Shown piece after piece: positions 22,201-30,157 of a DNA stretch of 64,000 nt; position 1 is the stretch's first letter; each line of letters starts with the position of its first letter. Source of the DNA: Oceanobacillus caeni. GTDB taxonomy: Bacteria > Bacillota > Bacilli > Bacillales > Amphibacillaceae. The position numbers and the translations under genes were made by a program. The stretch lies in NCBI RefSeq assembly GCF_019037185.1, contig NZ_JAHHXM010000013.1, positions 1 to 64,000 on the forward strand, in the 5' to 3' direction. The notes beneath the pieces were generated by a model. That model saw only the letters and a program-made list of their open reading frames with translations. It ran no database searches and was not told the DNA's origin.

Positions 22201-22420
22201 TGATTACTTTGATAGAGATGAAAAACTGGCTATAAATAGTGACAATGCTATCCGTAATGCAATACGTCCTGATTGGAAGCGAAATTTCCAGAAACAACAA
22301 AATATAAGACTTGCTATATATCAAAATTTATTGGTATATGGTTATGACGAAGATGTAGCAACTGAAAAAACAAATGCCGTCTTCGAAATAGCTGAAAGAC
22401 AGGGAGAATACGATGTGTAA
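19295..22420 (+). CDS. hsdR: Type I restriction enzyme R subunit HsdR
   Basis: The 1041-residue motor and nuclease subunit. The N-terminus carries a PD-(D/E)xK-type endonuclease (RPDVVLYINGIALGVFELKR), followed by an SF2 translocase: Walker A in NTQGSGKSLIMVW near residue 290, DECH box in FIDECHRTNSG, and motif III GFTGTPLL. A helical C-terminal domain joins it to the methyltransferase. GGGAGG (19281-19286) sits 8 bp before the ATG at 19295; a GTG at 19262 is in frame but lies within hsdS. The gene looks intact, so the system should cut. Confidence 0.93.
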   Translation: MSVDLERKLQNKVLHWLIDKEKDGGLGYTYLGNLEDQDNTPVKEDLLKKNLEKRGYTKDQISKAVNELVTKASNQVDSLYQTNKEVYSLLRYGKQGVKDDNKNRQTVHYIDWDNVENNDFYVAEEVSVLCFNQIERKRPDVVLYINGIALGVFELKRSCVSIGEGIRQNLTNQKKEYIQPFFSTVQLIFAGNEAEGLKYGTTETAEKYFLKWKEDIKATDDLSATIKDIQSKEKNKLRDAIVSLCQKERFLSLIYDFIIFDAGVKKVTRHNQYFANIAARKRIIEKEGGIIWNTQGSGKSLIMVWLAKWIIENLADSRVVIITDRDELDDQIESLFIDVNEKVKRAKSCSDLREILNKNDDSIICSLIHKYGHNAGKQSDVDQYRKELLKDLPADFKAKGNIIAFIDECHRTNSGKLHEAVKVLMPEAVLIGFTGTPLLKKDKKTSLETFGSYIHTYKFDEGVEDGVVLDLRYEARDVDQDLSNKEKVDLWFDNKTFGLTERAKTNLKQSWTSINKLYSSRQRLEKIAGDIIFDMNLKPRLKNERGTAMLVANSIYEACRYWDIFTSNGFNRCAVVTSYEPSAASVRTATSDLSQEGEEEYKKSIYERMLRGKKLSEFEKEVKEQFKKEPAKMKLLIVVDKLLTGFDAPSATYLYIDKSMRDHDLFQAICRVNRPDGEDKDYGYIVDYMDLFRNVQLAVADYTTEAFDNFDKEDVEGLIKNRYDEAKSEMVGAIASLKDLLENVNDPKEDTDYIEYFCGENSEDDERIGRRDILYALTASLTRSFANCCDKLVSNYGYSDNQVNQLRSDISGYNKIKEMIKLASCDYIDLKPYEADMRYILDTYIRAEDSKVVSELANMPLVELLLNNTTTTPIDALVKELPGSDNAKAEIIENNLQHEIVKKMSSNKVYYGKLSEMLQIVIDQRRIEAMSYEEYLCQVVELAQAILRPEENSDYPDAIKKSEARRAFFDYFDRDEKLAINSDNAIRNAIRPDWKRNFQKQQNIRLAIYQNLLVYGYDEDVATEKTNAVFEIAERQGEYDV

Positions 22421-23165
22421 TGAAGTAATCATTGGCGGTATGCCAATAGAGATTATCAAAAAGCAAAATCTTAAAAATCTTTATATAAGGGTTAATCCCC
22501 CAGAAGGAAATGTAACCGTCAGCACTCCTAGTGATTATCCTGATGAAGAAATAAGGCTTTTTGTTTTAAAGAAAATGCCGGAGATTACAAAGGTGAGAGA
22601 TAGGATGTTGTCACAACCACGTCAAACTGAACGTGAATATGTGTCTGGCGAATCACATTATTTATGGGGAAAGCCTTATCGGTTGCAGGTCGTTTATGAA
22701 GGAAACAAATACGAAATTACTAAACTACCAAATAAAATAATTTTAACTGCTCCCGAAAGATCAACCAAGGAATCTAGGGAGAGGGCTTTTAACGAATGGT
22801 ACAGAGAAGAACTTAAACGAGTATTGAATGGTGTGGTTTCGAGGTGCGAGGCAAAGACAAACCTTTATGCTAATGAATACAAAATAAAAAACATGAGGAC
22901 AAAATGGGGTACTTGTAACATTGATAAAAAAAGAATATGGATTAATTTGCAGCTTGCTAAAAAGCCGGTCGAATGTCTTGAGTATGTGGTTATACATGAA
23001 CTAGTACACTTGATAGAAAAGAATCACACCCATAGATTTCATGCTCTTGTTGAGGAGTTCTACCCTACCTGGAAAGAGGCAAGAAAGCTATTAGCAGAGC
23101 TGCCTTTAGATTATATTGAAAAAGGGGAGTGGGTAGAGAATGAAGAGAAAAATAACATCGAGTGA
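22413..23165 (+). CDS. DUF45/YgjP-type zinc metallopeptidase
   Basis: A 250-residue member of the DUF45 (YgjP, SprT-like) family. The zinc site is clear: HELVH with His195, Glu196 and His199, and a third ligand at His210 in HTHRFH. The MRTKWGTCN block (161-169) is a family hallmark. Genes of this family are often found beside type I restriction operons; their substrate is unknown. It overlaps the end of hsdR by 8 bp and the next gene by 26 bp, so it is translated as part of the restriction operon. Confidence 0.88.
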   Translation: MCNEVIIGGMPIEIIKKQNLKNLYIRVNPPEGNVTVSTPSDYPDEEIRLFVLKKMPEITKVRDRMLSQPRQTEREYVSGESHYLWGKPYRLQVVYEGNKYEITKLPNKIILTAPERSTKESRERAFNEWYREELKRVLNGVVSRCEAKTNLYANEYKIKNMRTKWGTCNIDKKRIWINLQLAKKPVECLEYVVIHELVHLIEKNHTHRFHALVEEFYPTWKEARKLLAELPLDYIEKGEWVENEEKNNIE

Positions 23166-24726
23166 TATTTTTGATATTAATAAAAAATCGGGCGCATTGA
23201 TACTTGGAAAGAATCGACTTGATGATTATGCAACTAAATTTCTAACAAAATATTGTAAGCAGGCATTGGTTGATCCAATGCCTCTTCCAGTTGAGGAGAT
23301 TCTTCAGGATATGGGACTAACAGTACAAGAAGTTTCCTTATCTAGCAATTTAGATGTTTTTGGTTGTTGTTTGCTATTAGATGCACATATAGATGTTTAT
23401 GACCAAGAAACAAGGCAATATACATCAACTGCTTTTAATGCTGGAACTGTATTGATTGATCCATTATCTGAAGCTGTATTTGGTGAAGGTTCGAGAAGAA
23501 ACACACTAATCCATGAGGCACTGCATTGGGAAAAAGATAAAAGATATTTTGAAATCCTTGAGATAAAAAGTAAAAACGCATCTGAAAAGCTATACCCTAT
23601 TTTATGCCGTCAATCTGAGACTTTCTATACTCCACCTGAGGGAAAGAACACAAAAGAAAATGAAGTAAGGTGGTTGGAATGGCAGGCACATAGATTAGCA
23701 CCAAGGGTACTTATGCCAAAAAACAGCTTTAAAAAGAAGGCACTGGAGTTTATTCAACAATATAAAGAGGCTGGAGAAAATGTTATATTATCGTGTGACA
23801 CTTTGATTGAAGATTTAAGTATCTTCTTTAAAACGTCACGGTTATCAGTAAAATATAGATTGATTGAGGTTGGTCTCAAAGATACAATTTCAAGGTTTTC
23901 AGATTATGAAGATGTCTATGAAGAAATCAATAGCAATAAAGATTTTGTCAAATTAACCCCAGTAGAAGCATTAAAGATTGTTGACACAGATTCAGTGCTT
24001 AAAGGGTGGATAAGCGATGGACGATTTGTTTATGCTGACGGGTACTTTGTTCTCGCTGACATCCAGTATGTAAAACAAAAAGATGGAGTACTTCATTTAA
24101 CTGCTAAAGCAAAGAAAAATCTTGCAAAATGTGTTATTAATATTCGTGAGCAAAAGTTTACTACATATGAAAATGCCGATAAGGATTTTCTTGGTTATGC
24201 GGTACTTAGAAAAGTAGAAGGAATTGACAATAGACTTCTTACATTCCATCCAAAGTATCAGTCTTCTTTAATGTGTGAACCAGAAGAGGCTTACCAAGCA
24301 TTTTATAAACAGTTAGCTTCTTATGATGAACAAGAAGAAATTGAACTTATGAAGATGATAGGAGACCCAACTAAATCACTGTGTGAGTGTTTATGGTTTT
24401 TGATGGAGAATAGAAAATGGAACTATCCTAAGCAATTTAACGAAGAGACAGGGCTGCACATAAACTATCATGGTAAAATTAAGAAAAATAACTATAACAA
24501 CATGACTACTAATGTTTTGATGGCGATTTGTGTAGCCATGAGATTAAGTTCGAGAATAACACAAAAGTTATTTGATAAATCAAATAACAAATTAAATTAT
24601 TATTCTGATCCTGATAAAACCTATATTCGTATAATGGATACTATGCCAGGACTGTCGCTTGACGATTTCAATGGAGTCTTAGGGCAGTTTGGAATACCTG
24701 AACTAGGTAGTGAAATAAAAATTTAA
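23140..24726 (+). CDS. ImmA/IrrE family metallopeptidase fused to a large C-terminal region
   Basis: A 528-residue protein whose N-terminal third is an ImmA/IrrE peptidase: LIHEALHW with His125, Glu126 and His129, plus a downstream WLEWQAHRLAPRVLMP segment typical of the family. ImmA peptidases cleave XRE-type repressors to switch on mobile elements. The C-terminal 300 residues I do not recognise. No XRE repressor gene adjoins it, which is unusual. As last gene of the restriction operon, with a terminator 28 bp downstream, it may act on a regulator or sense DNA damage for this operon. This is inference. Confidence 0.82.
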   Translation: MKRKITSSDIFDINKKSGALILGKNRLDDYATKFLTKYCKQALVDPMPLPVEEILQDMGLTVQEVSLSSNLDVFGCCLLLDAHIDVYDQETRQYTSTAFNAGTVLIDPLSEAVFGEGSRRNTLIHEALHWEKDKRYFEILEIKSKNASEKLYPILCRQSETFYTPPEGKNTKENEVRWLEWQAHRLAPRVLMPKNSFKKKALEFIQQYKEAGENVILSCDTLIEDLSIFFKTSRLSVKYRLIEVGLKDTISRFSDYEDVYEEINSNKDFVKLTPVEALKIVDTDSVLKGWISDGRFVYADGYFVLADIQYVKQKDGVLHLTAKAKKNLAKCVINIREQKFTTYENADKDFLGYAVLRKVEGIDNRLLTFHPKYQSSLMCEPEEAYQAFYKQLASYDEQEEIELMKMIGDPTKSLCECLWFLMENRKWNYPKQFNEETGLHINYHGKIKKNNYNNMTTNVLMAICVAMRLSSRITQKLFDKSNNKLNYYSDPDKTYIRIMDTMPGLSLDDFNGVLGQFGIPELGSEIKI

Positions 24727-24735
24727 AAGTTCGTT

Positions 24736-24839
24736 AACTCGTTGAGTTGGTTTTGAACCCCGAAAGGGGTTCTTTTTTTTTGCTTAAAATTGAAAAACCC
24801 CCATTTATAAGGAAACAAAAGCCAACTCGATGAGTTGGT
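24736..24839. promoter_or_regulatory. Two palindromic operator-like sites
   Basis: AACTCGTTGAGTTGGT (24736-24751) and AACTCGATGAGTTGGT (24824-24839) are the same 16-mer with one change, 88 bp apart. The second extends to a perfect 17-bp palindrome, CCAACTC-GAT-GAGTTGG (24822-24838). The shape suggests a dimeric regulator. They flank the defence-operon terminator. Confidence 0.45.
24755..24781 (+). terminator. Terminator of the defence operon
   Basis: GAACCCC (24755-24761), GAAA tetraloop, GGGGTTC (24766-24772) and eight or more Ts. Confidence 0.95.
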
Positions 24840-25095
24840 CGCTGAATTTTGAAATCCTTTATGTTTATAAGTGTAAGGCACAGGTCTTACAAAAATTTAA
24901 ATACGTCTAAAGCTGGCCAGCAGAAGACGGTGGATACATAAATGAATCGAAGATAGTCAATGAAGGGCTATTGGAAAAGTTTATGCTCCTCCGTTTTATT
25001 TCCTATGCACATTTTCGGGAAGTAACTCTGTTGGTCATTTTTTCTAAGACTCATTAGTACTCCGCCGTCTTGCAAGACGGGAAAAGGAGAATCTA
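24840..25095 (+). other. Leader region upstream of early module A
   Basis: No supported gene. A 16-bp perfect palindrome, CCGTCTTGCAAGACGG (25065-25080), ends just before the ribosome site of the sigma-like gene and would form a 6-bp stem with a TGCA loop in RNA. A 48-codon open stretch (24911-25057) has no start codon with a ribosome site, so I do not call it. Confidence 0.5.
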
Positions 25096-25620
25096 ATGAG
25101 ATTTTCAGTAAGGTATGAAGAAAAAATTCAAACAATCGAGCTTAATGATGAAGAAACCGAGCAAATGTGGGTTAGTCTGTCCCTTGTAGGTGAAGGACTT
25201 TCCAAATCAAATAAAGAGCGCTTAATTCAAGATGCTTTTAACGATAAGTATAACAAACCCGACTACAATAACTGGCATAAATTTGATAGACACAGAGGGA
25301 TGCCAAAAAAACCATTCCGTAAGGACGACGAATCCGAGGATGCAACGGATCATATGGACTATCTCCCCGATAATTCCCATGAAGTGGCACGAAATAAAAA
25401 GGAAGATTATGAATATTACTGTGAGATTATTCGTTCCATTCTCAAGCCGAAACATTCAGAACCTTTTATTGCTGTATATCTTGATGGCATGACAATGACC
25501 GAGTATGCAGAGCGAGAAGGTGTTAGTAAAAGTGCTATTTCACATCGCTTGGCTACCGCTAAGAAGAAATTAAAAAAAGTTTTTCCAGAATCCTCAACTT
25601 TCCCCTCTTGCCACGGCTAA
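25096..25620 (+). CDS. Sigma-70-like phage regulatory protein
   Basis: A 174-residue protein whose C-terminal half holds a region-4-like helix-turn-helix (MTEYAEREGVSKSAISHRLATAKKKLKKVF, split here as MTEYAEREGVSKS and AISHRLATAKKKLKK, about residues 134-165). The N-terminal half is charged and has no recognisable core-binding region 2, so it may not be a true sigma factor. Such proteins open the early region of this element family. AAAGGAGA (25083-25090) precedes the ATG. Its last codons and stop (SSTFPSCHG, TAA) lie inside the first copy of the repeated module-start motif. Confidence 0.7.
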   Translation: MRFSVRYEEKIQTIELNDEETEQMWVSLSLVGEGLSKSNKERLIQDAFNDKYNKPDYNNWHKFDRHRGMPKKPFRKDDESEDATDHMDYLPDNSHEVARNKKEDYEYYCEIIRSILKPKHSEPFIAVYLDGMTMTEYAEREGVSKSAISHRLATAKKKLKKVFPESSTFPSCHG

Positions 25621-25630
25621 TAGATAGAGG
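25591..25630 (+). repeat. Module-start motif, copy 1
   Basis: TCCTCAAC (25591-25598), 16 bases, then GGCTAATAGATAGAGG (25615-25630). The same layout with exactly the same spacing occurs at 32055 and 61336. Here it overlaps the end of the sigma-like gene and precedes the next start codon by 37 bp. Confidence 0.8.
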
Positions 25631-25667
25631 GCAGTACATAAACGCTCTCAAGAAAGAGGTGAAGAAC

Positions 25668-25886
25668 ATGAAACACAACTTGAAAATCAGTGTTTCAAAA
25701 ACTCCACAGTCTGGCGGGATTGTCTCCTGTCGTAATGTCACTATAAGGGAGCGTTTCCTACGTTTCTTACTTGGTGATAAGCAGAAACTGACTATCCTTG
25801 TCCCGGGTGACACCGTAAAGGAACTCGCCATTAGTGAGATTAAGGAGGGAGGATTAAACCATGAGCAAAATCAAACTTCTTCTTGA
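25668..25886 (+). CDS. Small phage protein of unknown function
   Basis: A 72-residue protein starting MKHNLKISVSKTPQSGG; not recognised beyond its occurrence in phage early regions. It is basic in the middle (CRNVTIRERFLRFLLGDKQK) with a possible beta-rich N-terminus. AAAGAGGTGAAG lies upstream of the ATG at 25668. Its end overlaps the next gene by 26 bp, indicating co-translation. Confidence 0.6.
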   Translation: MKHNLKISVSKTPQSGGIVSCRNVTIRERFLRFLLGDKQKLTILVPGDTVKELAISEIKEGGLNHEQNQTSS

Positions 25887-26184
25887 TGTGGTTTCTGATA
25901 TGCGCTCTTTGGCAGACAGTATACAAGCGGTTGCTGATGCAATGGCGGGCAATGAACCTGTCGAAGCAAAAGAACCGACTACACCTGTAAAAAAACCTGC
26001 GCCAAAGAAAAAGGAGATCACTCTGGAGGAAGTCAGAGCAAAACTCGCTGAAAAGAGTCAAGCCGGTCTTACTTCTCAAGTGAGAGAAATTATCAAAAAG
26101 TACGGTGGCTCTAAATTAAGCGAAGTTGACCCAAAACATTATGCAGATATGTTGAAAGATGCGGAGGTACTAGGTAATGGGTGA
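25861..26184 (+). CDS. Small Lys-rich phage protein (Rrp5-like annotation family)
   Basis: A 107-residue protein: an N-terminal helix (SKIKLLLDVVSDMRSLADSI), a Pro/Lys-rich linker (TTPVKKPAPKKKE) and a C-terminal helical part (LEEVRAKLAEKSQ to SKLSEVDPKHYADML) that resembles a small SAP/Rho-N-type DNA-binding fold. Homologues are commonly labelled rRNA biogenesis protein, for which I see no support. GGAGGATTAAACC precedes the ATG. It overlaps the next gene by 8 bp. Confidence 0.6.
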   Translation: MSKIKLLLDVVSDMRSLADSIQAVADAMAGNEPVEAKEPTTPVKKPAPKKKEITLEEVRAKLAEKSQAGLTSQVREIIKKYGGSKLSEVDPKHYADMLKDAEVLGNG

Positions 26185-27325
26185 TCACGCAGTACTTTCA
26201 GCATCGGGGTCCCATAGATGGCTTAATTGCCTTCCGTCTGCGAGATTGGAACTGGAATTTGAAAATAGTGAATCCAATGCAGCCGCTGAAGGTACAGCCG
26301 CCCATGCTCTCTGTGAACATAAACTTAAAAAAGCACTTCACATGAGGAGTAAGCGTCCCGTCTCGGCTTATAACACCGATGAGATGGAAGAACACAGCGA
26401 TGCCTATGTGGAATTTGTAATGGAGCAGCTTGAACTGGCAAGGCAAAGCTGTACGGACCCGTTAATACTTATTGAACAACGTCTTGATTTTTCCTGCTAT
26501 GTACCGCAGGGGTTCGGAACTGGTGATTGCATCATTATTGGAGATAAAAAGCTTCATATTATCGATTTTAAGTATGGCATGGGTGTGTTGGTAGATGCGG
26601 TGGATAATCCGCAGATGAAATTATATGCCCTTGGTGCTTTGGAAATCTACGATAGCCTGTATGACATCGAGGAGGTTTCCATGACCATCTTCCAACCCCG
26701 CAGGGAAAATGTCAGCACATGGACAATCCCGGTAAAGGAATTAAAAGACTGGGCAGAAAATGAACTGAAGCCAAAGGCGAAGAAGGCCTATGACGGCAAA
26801 GGTGATTATGTTCCAGGCGAGTGGTGTACTTTCTGTCGAGCAGCTGTTAAATGTCGTGCAAGGGCTGAAGAGAAACTGAAACTAGCACAAATGGAGTTTA
26901 AATTACCACCTCTGCTTACAGACTCTGAAATTGAAGAAGTTCTTTCTAAATTGTCCGACCTTACAAAGTGGGCAAATGAAATCATTGCTTATGCCACGGA
27001 TGCTGCTGTTAATCACGGGAAAGAGTGGCACGGTTTTAAGGTAGTCGAGGGCAGGTCTATCCGTAAATATAAGGACGAAGAGGCTGTGGCTGAAGCAGCC
27101 AAGGCAAGCGGCTATAAAGATATCTACCGCCATAGTCTTATTACCCTTACGGAAATGCAGAAGCTAATGGGTAAAACGAAATTTGAGAAAATCCTTGGTG
27201 GTCTCATACATAAACCACCAGGCAAACCTACGCTGGTTCCACTTTCGGATAAGCGGCCAGCTATGAATATATCAAACGTAAAAAACGAATTTAACGAAAT
27301 AACGGAGGAATTGGAATATGAATAA
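26177..27325 (+). CDS. DUF2800 family nuclease (PD-(D/E)XK, Cas4/RecB-like)
   Basis: A 382-residue DUF2800 protein. The N-terminus SASGSHRWLNCLPSARLE and EGTAAHALCEHKL match the RecB/AddB-type nuclease fold, followed by GDCIIIGDKKLHIIDFKYG, where Asp and the DFKYG Lys are probable metal-site residues. Cysteines in GEWCTFCRAAVKC, with the early Cys, could hold an iron-sulfur cluster as in Cas4. It lies directly before the DUF2815 ssDNA-binding gene (8-bp overlap), so I infer a role in phage recombination or replication. Confidence 0.8.
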   Translation: MGDHAVLSASGSHRWLNCLPSARLELEFENSESNAAAEGTAAHALCEHKLKKALHMRSKRPVSAYNTDEMEEHSDAYVEFVMEQLELARQSCTDPLILIEQRLDFSCYVPQGFGTGDCIIIGDKKLHIIDFKYGMGVLVDAVDNPQMKLYALGALEIYDSLYDIEEVSMTIFQPRRENVSTWTIPVKELKDWAENELKPKAKKAYDGKGDYVPGEWCTFCRAAVKCRARAEEKLKLAQMEFKLPPLLTDSEIEEVLSKLSDLTKWANEIIAYATDAAVNHGKEWHGFKVVEGRSIRKYKDEEAVAEAAKASGYKDIYRHSLITLTEMQKLMGKTKFEKILGGLIHKPPGKPTLVPLSDKRPAMNISNVKNEFNEITEELEYE

Positions 27326-27866
27326 TCAAAACAGAACGAAGGTTGTTACAAGCGTCAACACACGGCTTAGCTATTTTCACGGTTGGGAACCCGTATCCAT
27401 CAATGGCGGAGCAGAAAAGTACAGCGTATCCGTATTGATTCCTAAAACAGATAAGGAAACCATCAATGCTATCAATGCAGCAGTAGATGCAGCCATTGAA
27501 GAGGGCCTTGCAAAGTTTGGTGGTAAAAAGCCTAATAAGGCTGCTATTAAAATGCCACTTCGAGATGGTGATGTAGAACGTGATGACGAGGCTTACAAAG
27601 GACATTACTTTGTAAATGCCAACAGCAAGACTCCACCTCAAATAGTAGATAAAGCAGTTAGACCTATCTTGGATCGCAACGAGGTTTACAGCGGTTGTTA
27701 TGCAAGAGTATCCCTAAATTTCTACGCTTTTAACTCTAATGGCAATAAGGGTGTAGCTTGTGGTCTTGGCAACATCCAAAAGATAAGAGATGGAGAGCCT
27801 TTAGGTGGAAGAACCAATGCAGCTGATGACTTCACAACGATTGAAGATGATGATTTTCTAGCATAA
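27318..27866 (+). CDS. DUF2815 family ssDNA-binding protein
   Basis: A 182-residue protein of the DUF2815 family, related to the T7 gp2.5-type OB-fold ssDNA-binding proteins (KVVTSVNTRLSYFHGWEP, YSVSVLIPKTDKET). The C-terminus is acidic (TTIEDDDFLA), the usual tail by which SSBs contact partners. It overlaps the DUF2800 gene by 8 bp and precedes the DNA polymerase gene. It should coat ssDNA during element replication. Confidence 0.8.
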   Translation: MNNQNRTKVVTSVNTRLSYFHGWEPVSINGGAEKYSVSVLIPKTDKETINAINAAVDAAIEEGLAKFGGKKPNKAAIKMPLRDGDVERDDEAYKGHYFVNANSKTPPQIVDKAVRPILDRNEVYSGCYARVSLNFYAFNSNGNKGVACGLGNIQKIRDGEPLGGRTNAADDFTTIEDDDFLA

Positions 27867-27879
27867 GGAATAAATACAG

Positions 27880-27914
27880 ACGAGGTGGTGGAGGTTGTTC
27901 TTCTGCCACCTCGT
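27880..27914 (+). terminator. Hairpin between DUF2815 and polymerase genes
   Basis: ACGAGGTGG (27880-27888) pairs with CCACCTCGT (27906-27914), loop 17 nt, only a short T-rich tail (TTTGC). More likely an attenuator or mRNA-processing structure than a full terminator. Confidence 0.5.
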
Positions 27915-27938
27915 TTGCATTGGAAAGGGTGGTAATAT

Positions 27939-29873
27939 ATGAATTCTATTTCTATTGATATTGAAACATTTAGTAGTGCCAACCTTCAAAAGTCTGGAGT
28001 TTACCGTTATGCAGAGAGTGATGATTTTGAAATTCTACTATTTGGTTATTCGGTGGATGGTGGTGAAGTACAGGTGGTTGACCTTGCTTGTGGAGAGGAA
28101 ATCCCGGATGAAATTATAAACGCACTTATGGATAATTCCGTCACCAAGTGGGCTTTCAATGCAATGTTTGAGCGTGTGTGTCTATCAAAATGGCTTAACC
28201 TCACAGGATATCTTGACCCTACATCTTGGAAATGTTCCATGATCTGGTCGGCATATATGGGACTTCCGCTTTCGCTAGAGGGGGTCGGTGCAGTTTTAGG
28301 TTTAGAAAAGCAAAAATTGACTGAAGGTAAAGACCTTATTAAATATTTCTGTACTCCCTGCCCCCCTACTAAATCAAATGGCGGTCGAGTTCGTAATCTG
28401 CCGGAACATGACGTGGAAAAATGGGAGCGGTTTAAAGCATATAACCTTCGTGATGTGGAAACTGAGTTGTCAATACAGCAGAGATTATCCAAGTTTCCGA
28501 TGCCTGAGACCATTTGGGAGGAGTATCATCTCGACCAGGAAATCAATGATCGCGGCATTGCCATTGACATGACTTTCGTAAAACAGGCTGTCGAGATGGA
28601 TGAATATTCCCGTGAAAAGCTGATGGCTTTAATGCAGGATATAACCAATTTAGAGAATCCAAACTCTGTACAACAAATGAAAGACTGGCTTGCCAATAAT
28701 GGGTTAGAAACAGATACCCTTGGTAAAAAAGCGGTTGCTGAGATGTTAAAGACAGCACCTGAACCACTAGGTACTGTTTTGGAACTTCGTCAGCAACTTG
28801 CAAAATCATCAGTGAAAAAATACACGGCAATGGAGAATGCGGTATGTAATGACAGTCGTGCAAGAGGAATGTTCCAGTTTTACGGAGCCAACAGAACTGG
28901 CAGATTCTCTGGCAGGCTGATTCAACTACAAAATCTCCCCCAAAACCATATGTCCGATTTAGAACAGGCTCGAGCTTTAGTTCGAAGCGGAAACTTTGAT
29001 GCACTTACTTTACTTTATGATTCAATCCCAGAGGTACTGTCGGAACTTATCCGTACAGCTTTTATACCCCGAGATGGCATGAAGTTCATCGTTGCAGATT
29101 TTTCAGCGATTGAGGCCCGTGTCATTGCGTGGCTTGCAGGCGAAAAATGGAGAATAGATGTATTCCAAAACGGTGGTGACATCTACTGTGCCAGTGCGTC
29201 TCAGATGTTTAATGTACCTGTTGAAAAGCATGGTGTGAACGGTCACCTTCGTCAGAAAGGGAAAATAGCCGAACTTGCCCTCGGTTATGGTGGATCTGTT
29301 GGAGCATTAAAATCAATGGGTGCTTTGGAGATGGGAATTGAAGAAGAGGAACTTCAGCCCCTTGTAACGGCTTGGAGACAATCCAATCCCAATATCACAA
29401 AACTTTGGTGGGATGTTGACCGAGCAGTAAAAACCTGTGTTAAGCAAAAAACTCCCACAGAGACACATGGCATTAAATTTATCTATCAAAGTGGGATGCT
29501 CTTTATTGTCCTCCCTTCCGGCAGACGGCTTTCTTATGTGAAACCTCGTATGGGAGAGAACGTGTTCGGCGGTGAGTCTGTTACTTACGAAGGCGTTGGT
29601 GGGACGAAGAAATGGGAAAGAATCGACAGCTATGGGCCAAAATTTGTAGAGAATATTGTCCAGGCAATCAGTCGTGACATTTTGTGCCATGCCATACAGA
29701 CGTTAAAGAATTGTTCCATTGTGGCTCATGTGCACGATGAAATTATAATTGAAGCGGACATGAGGATGTCACTTTCCGCTATCTGTGAACAGATGGCTAG
29801 GACACCAACATGGGCAAATGGCCTGTTACTTAGTGCTGATGGCTATGAGTGTCTGTTTTATCAAAAAGATTAA
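27939..29873 (+). CDS. Family A DNA polymerase (phage type)
   Basis: A 644-residue replicative polymerase. The N-terminal 3'-5' exonuclease begins ISIDIETFSS (DxE motif) and continues with NAMFERVCLSKW; the polymerase domain has NRTGRFSGRLIQLQNLPQN, motif A VADFSAIEARVIAWLAGE near residue 383, and motif C VAHVHDEIIIEAD near 597. No 5'-3' exonuclease domain. AAAGGGTGG precedes the ATG. It is the last gene of early module A, and its presence means the element brings its own replication polymerase. Confidence 0.92.
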   Translation: MNSISIDIETFSSANLQKSGVYRYAESDDFEILLFGYSVDGGEVQVVDLACGEEIPDEIINALMDNSVTKWAFNAMFERVCLSKWLNLTGYLDPTSWKCSMIWSAYMGLPLSLEGVGAVLGLEKQKLTEGKDLIKYFCTPCPPTKSNGGRVRNLPEHDVEKWERFKAYNLRDVETELSIQQRLSKFPMPETIWEEYHLDQEINDRGIAIDMTFVKQAVEMDEYSREKLMALMQDITNLENPNSVQQMKDWLANNGLETDTLGKKAVAEMLKTAPEPLGTVLELRQQLAKSSVKKYTAMENAVCNDSRARGMFQFYGANRTGRFSGRLIQLQNLPQNHMSDLEQARALVRSGNFDALTLLYDSIPEVLSELIRTAFIPRDGMKFIVADFSAIEARVIAWLAGEKWRIDVFQNGGDIYCASASQMFNVPVEKHGVNGHLRQKGKIAELALGYGGSVGALKSMGALEMGIEEEELQPLVTAWRQSNPNITKLWWDVDRAVKTCVKQKTPTETHGIKFIYQSGMLFIVLPSGRRLSYVKPRMGENVFGGESVTYEGVGGTKKWERIDSYGPKFVENIVQAISRDILCHAIQTLKNCSIVAHVHDEIIIEADMRMSLSAICEQMARTPTWANGLLLSADGYECLFYQKD

Positions 29874-29878
29874 ATTAA

Positions 29879-29925
29879 TTGGTAATCGGATAATCGTGTG
29901 GGAGGAGGTTAAAAGACCTTCAATT
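29879..29925 (+). repeat. Module-end segment, copy 1
   Basis: GTAATCGGATAATCGTG then GGAGGAGGTTAAAAGACCTTC. A similar segment (GTAACCGGAAAATAGTG ... GTTAAAAGGCCCTC) ends module B at 38159-38203. Each contains a short hairpin around TTAAAAG. Confidence 0.5.
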
Positions 29926-29938
29926 TTTAAATAATGAA

Positions 29939-29990
29939 AACAGGATAGCACTTATTTTATGACCGGTACGTGCTATCTTGTTTGTTTAAT
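29939..29990 (+). terminator. Terminator after the DNA polymerase gene
   Basis: AACAGGATAGCAC (29939-29951) and GTGCTATCTTGTT (29970-29982) pair with one non-Watson-Crick position, followed by TGTTTAAT. It closes module A. From here to 30157 I see no gene. Confidence 0.75.
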
Positions 29991-30157
29991 AAACGCTCCA
30001 TTTTTGTGGAATAAAGGGTTAAAATTCGAATCTTGAAGAAATATAGTGAAAGAACCGATTTTGACTCCTCTCTCTATAAAGTTAATAATAAATCAAGGGG
30101 TAAGACTAAATCTATTAAAAACACATGGGACAATAATTGATACATCGACCGATTAGC

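Noticed and set aside
24911-25057. 48-codon open stretch before the sigma-like gene
   Set aside because: No start codon with a ribosome site; preceded by a stop; possibly a decayed fragment at most.
25232-25492. 86-codon ORF inside the sigma-like gene
   Set aside because: Different frame within a well-supported gene, no ribosome site.
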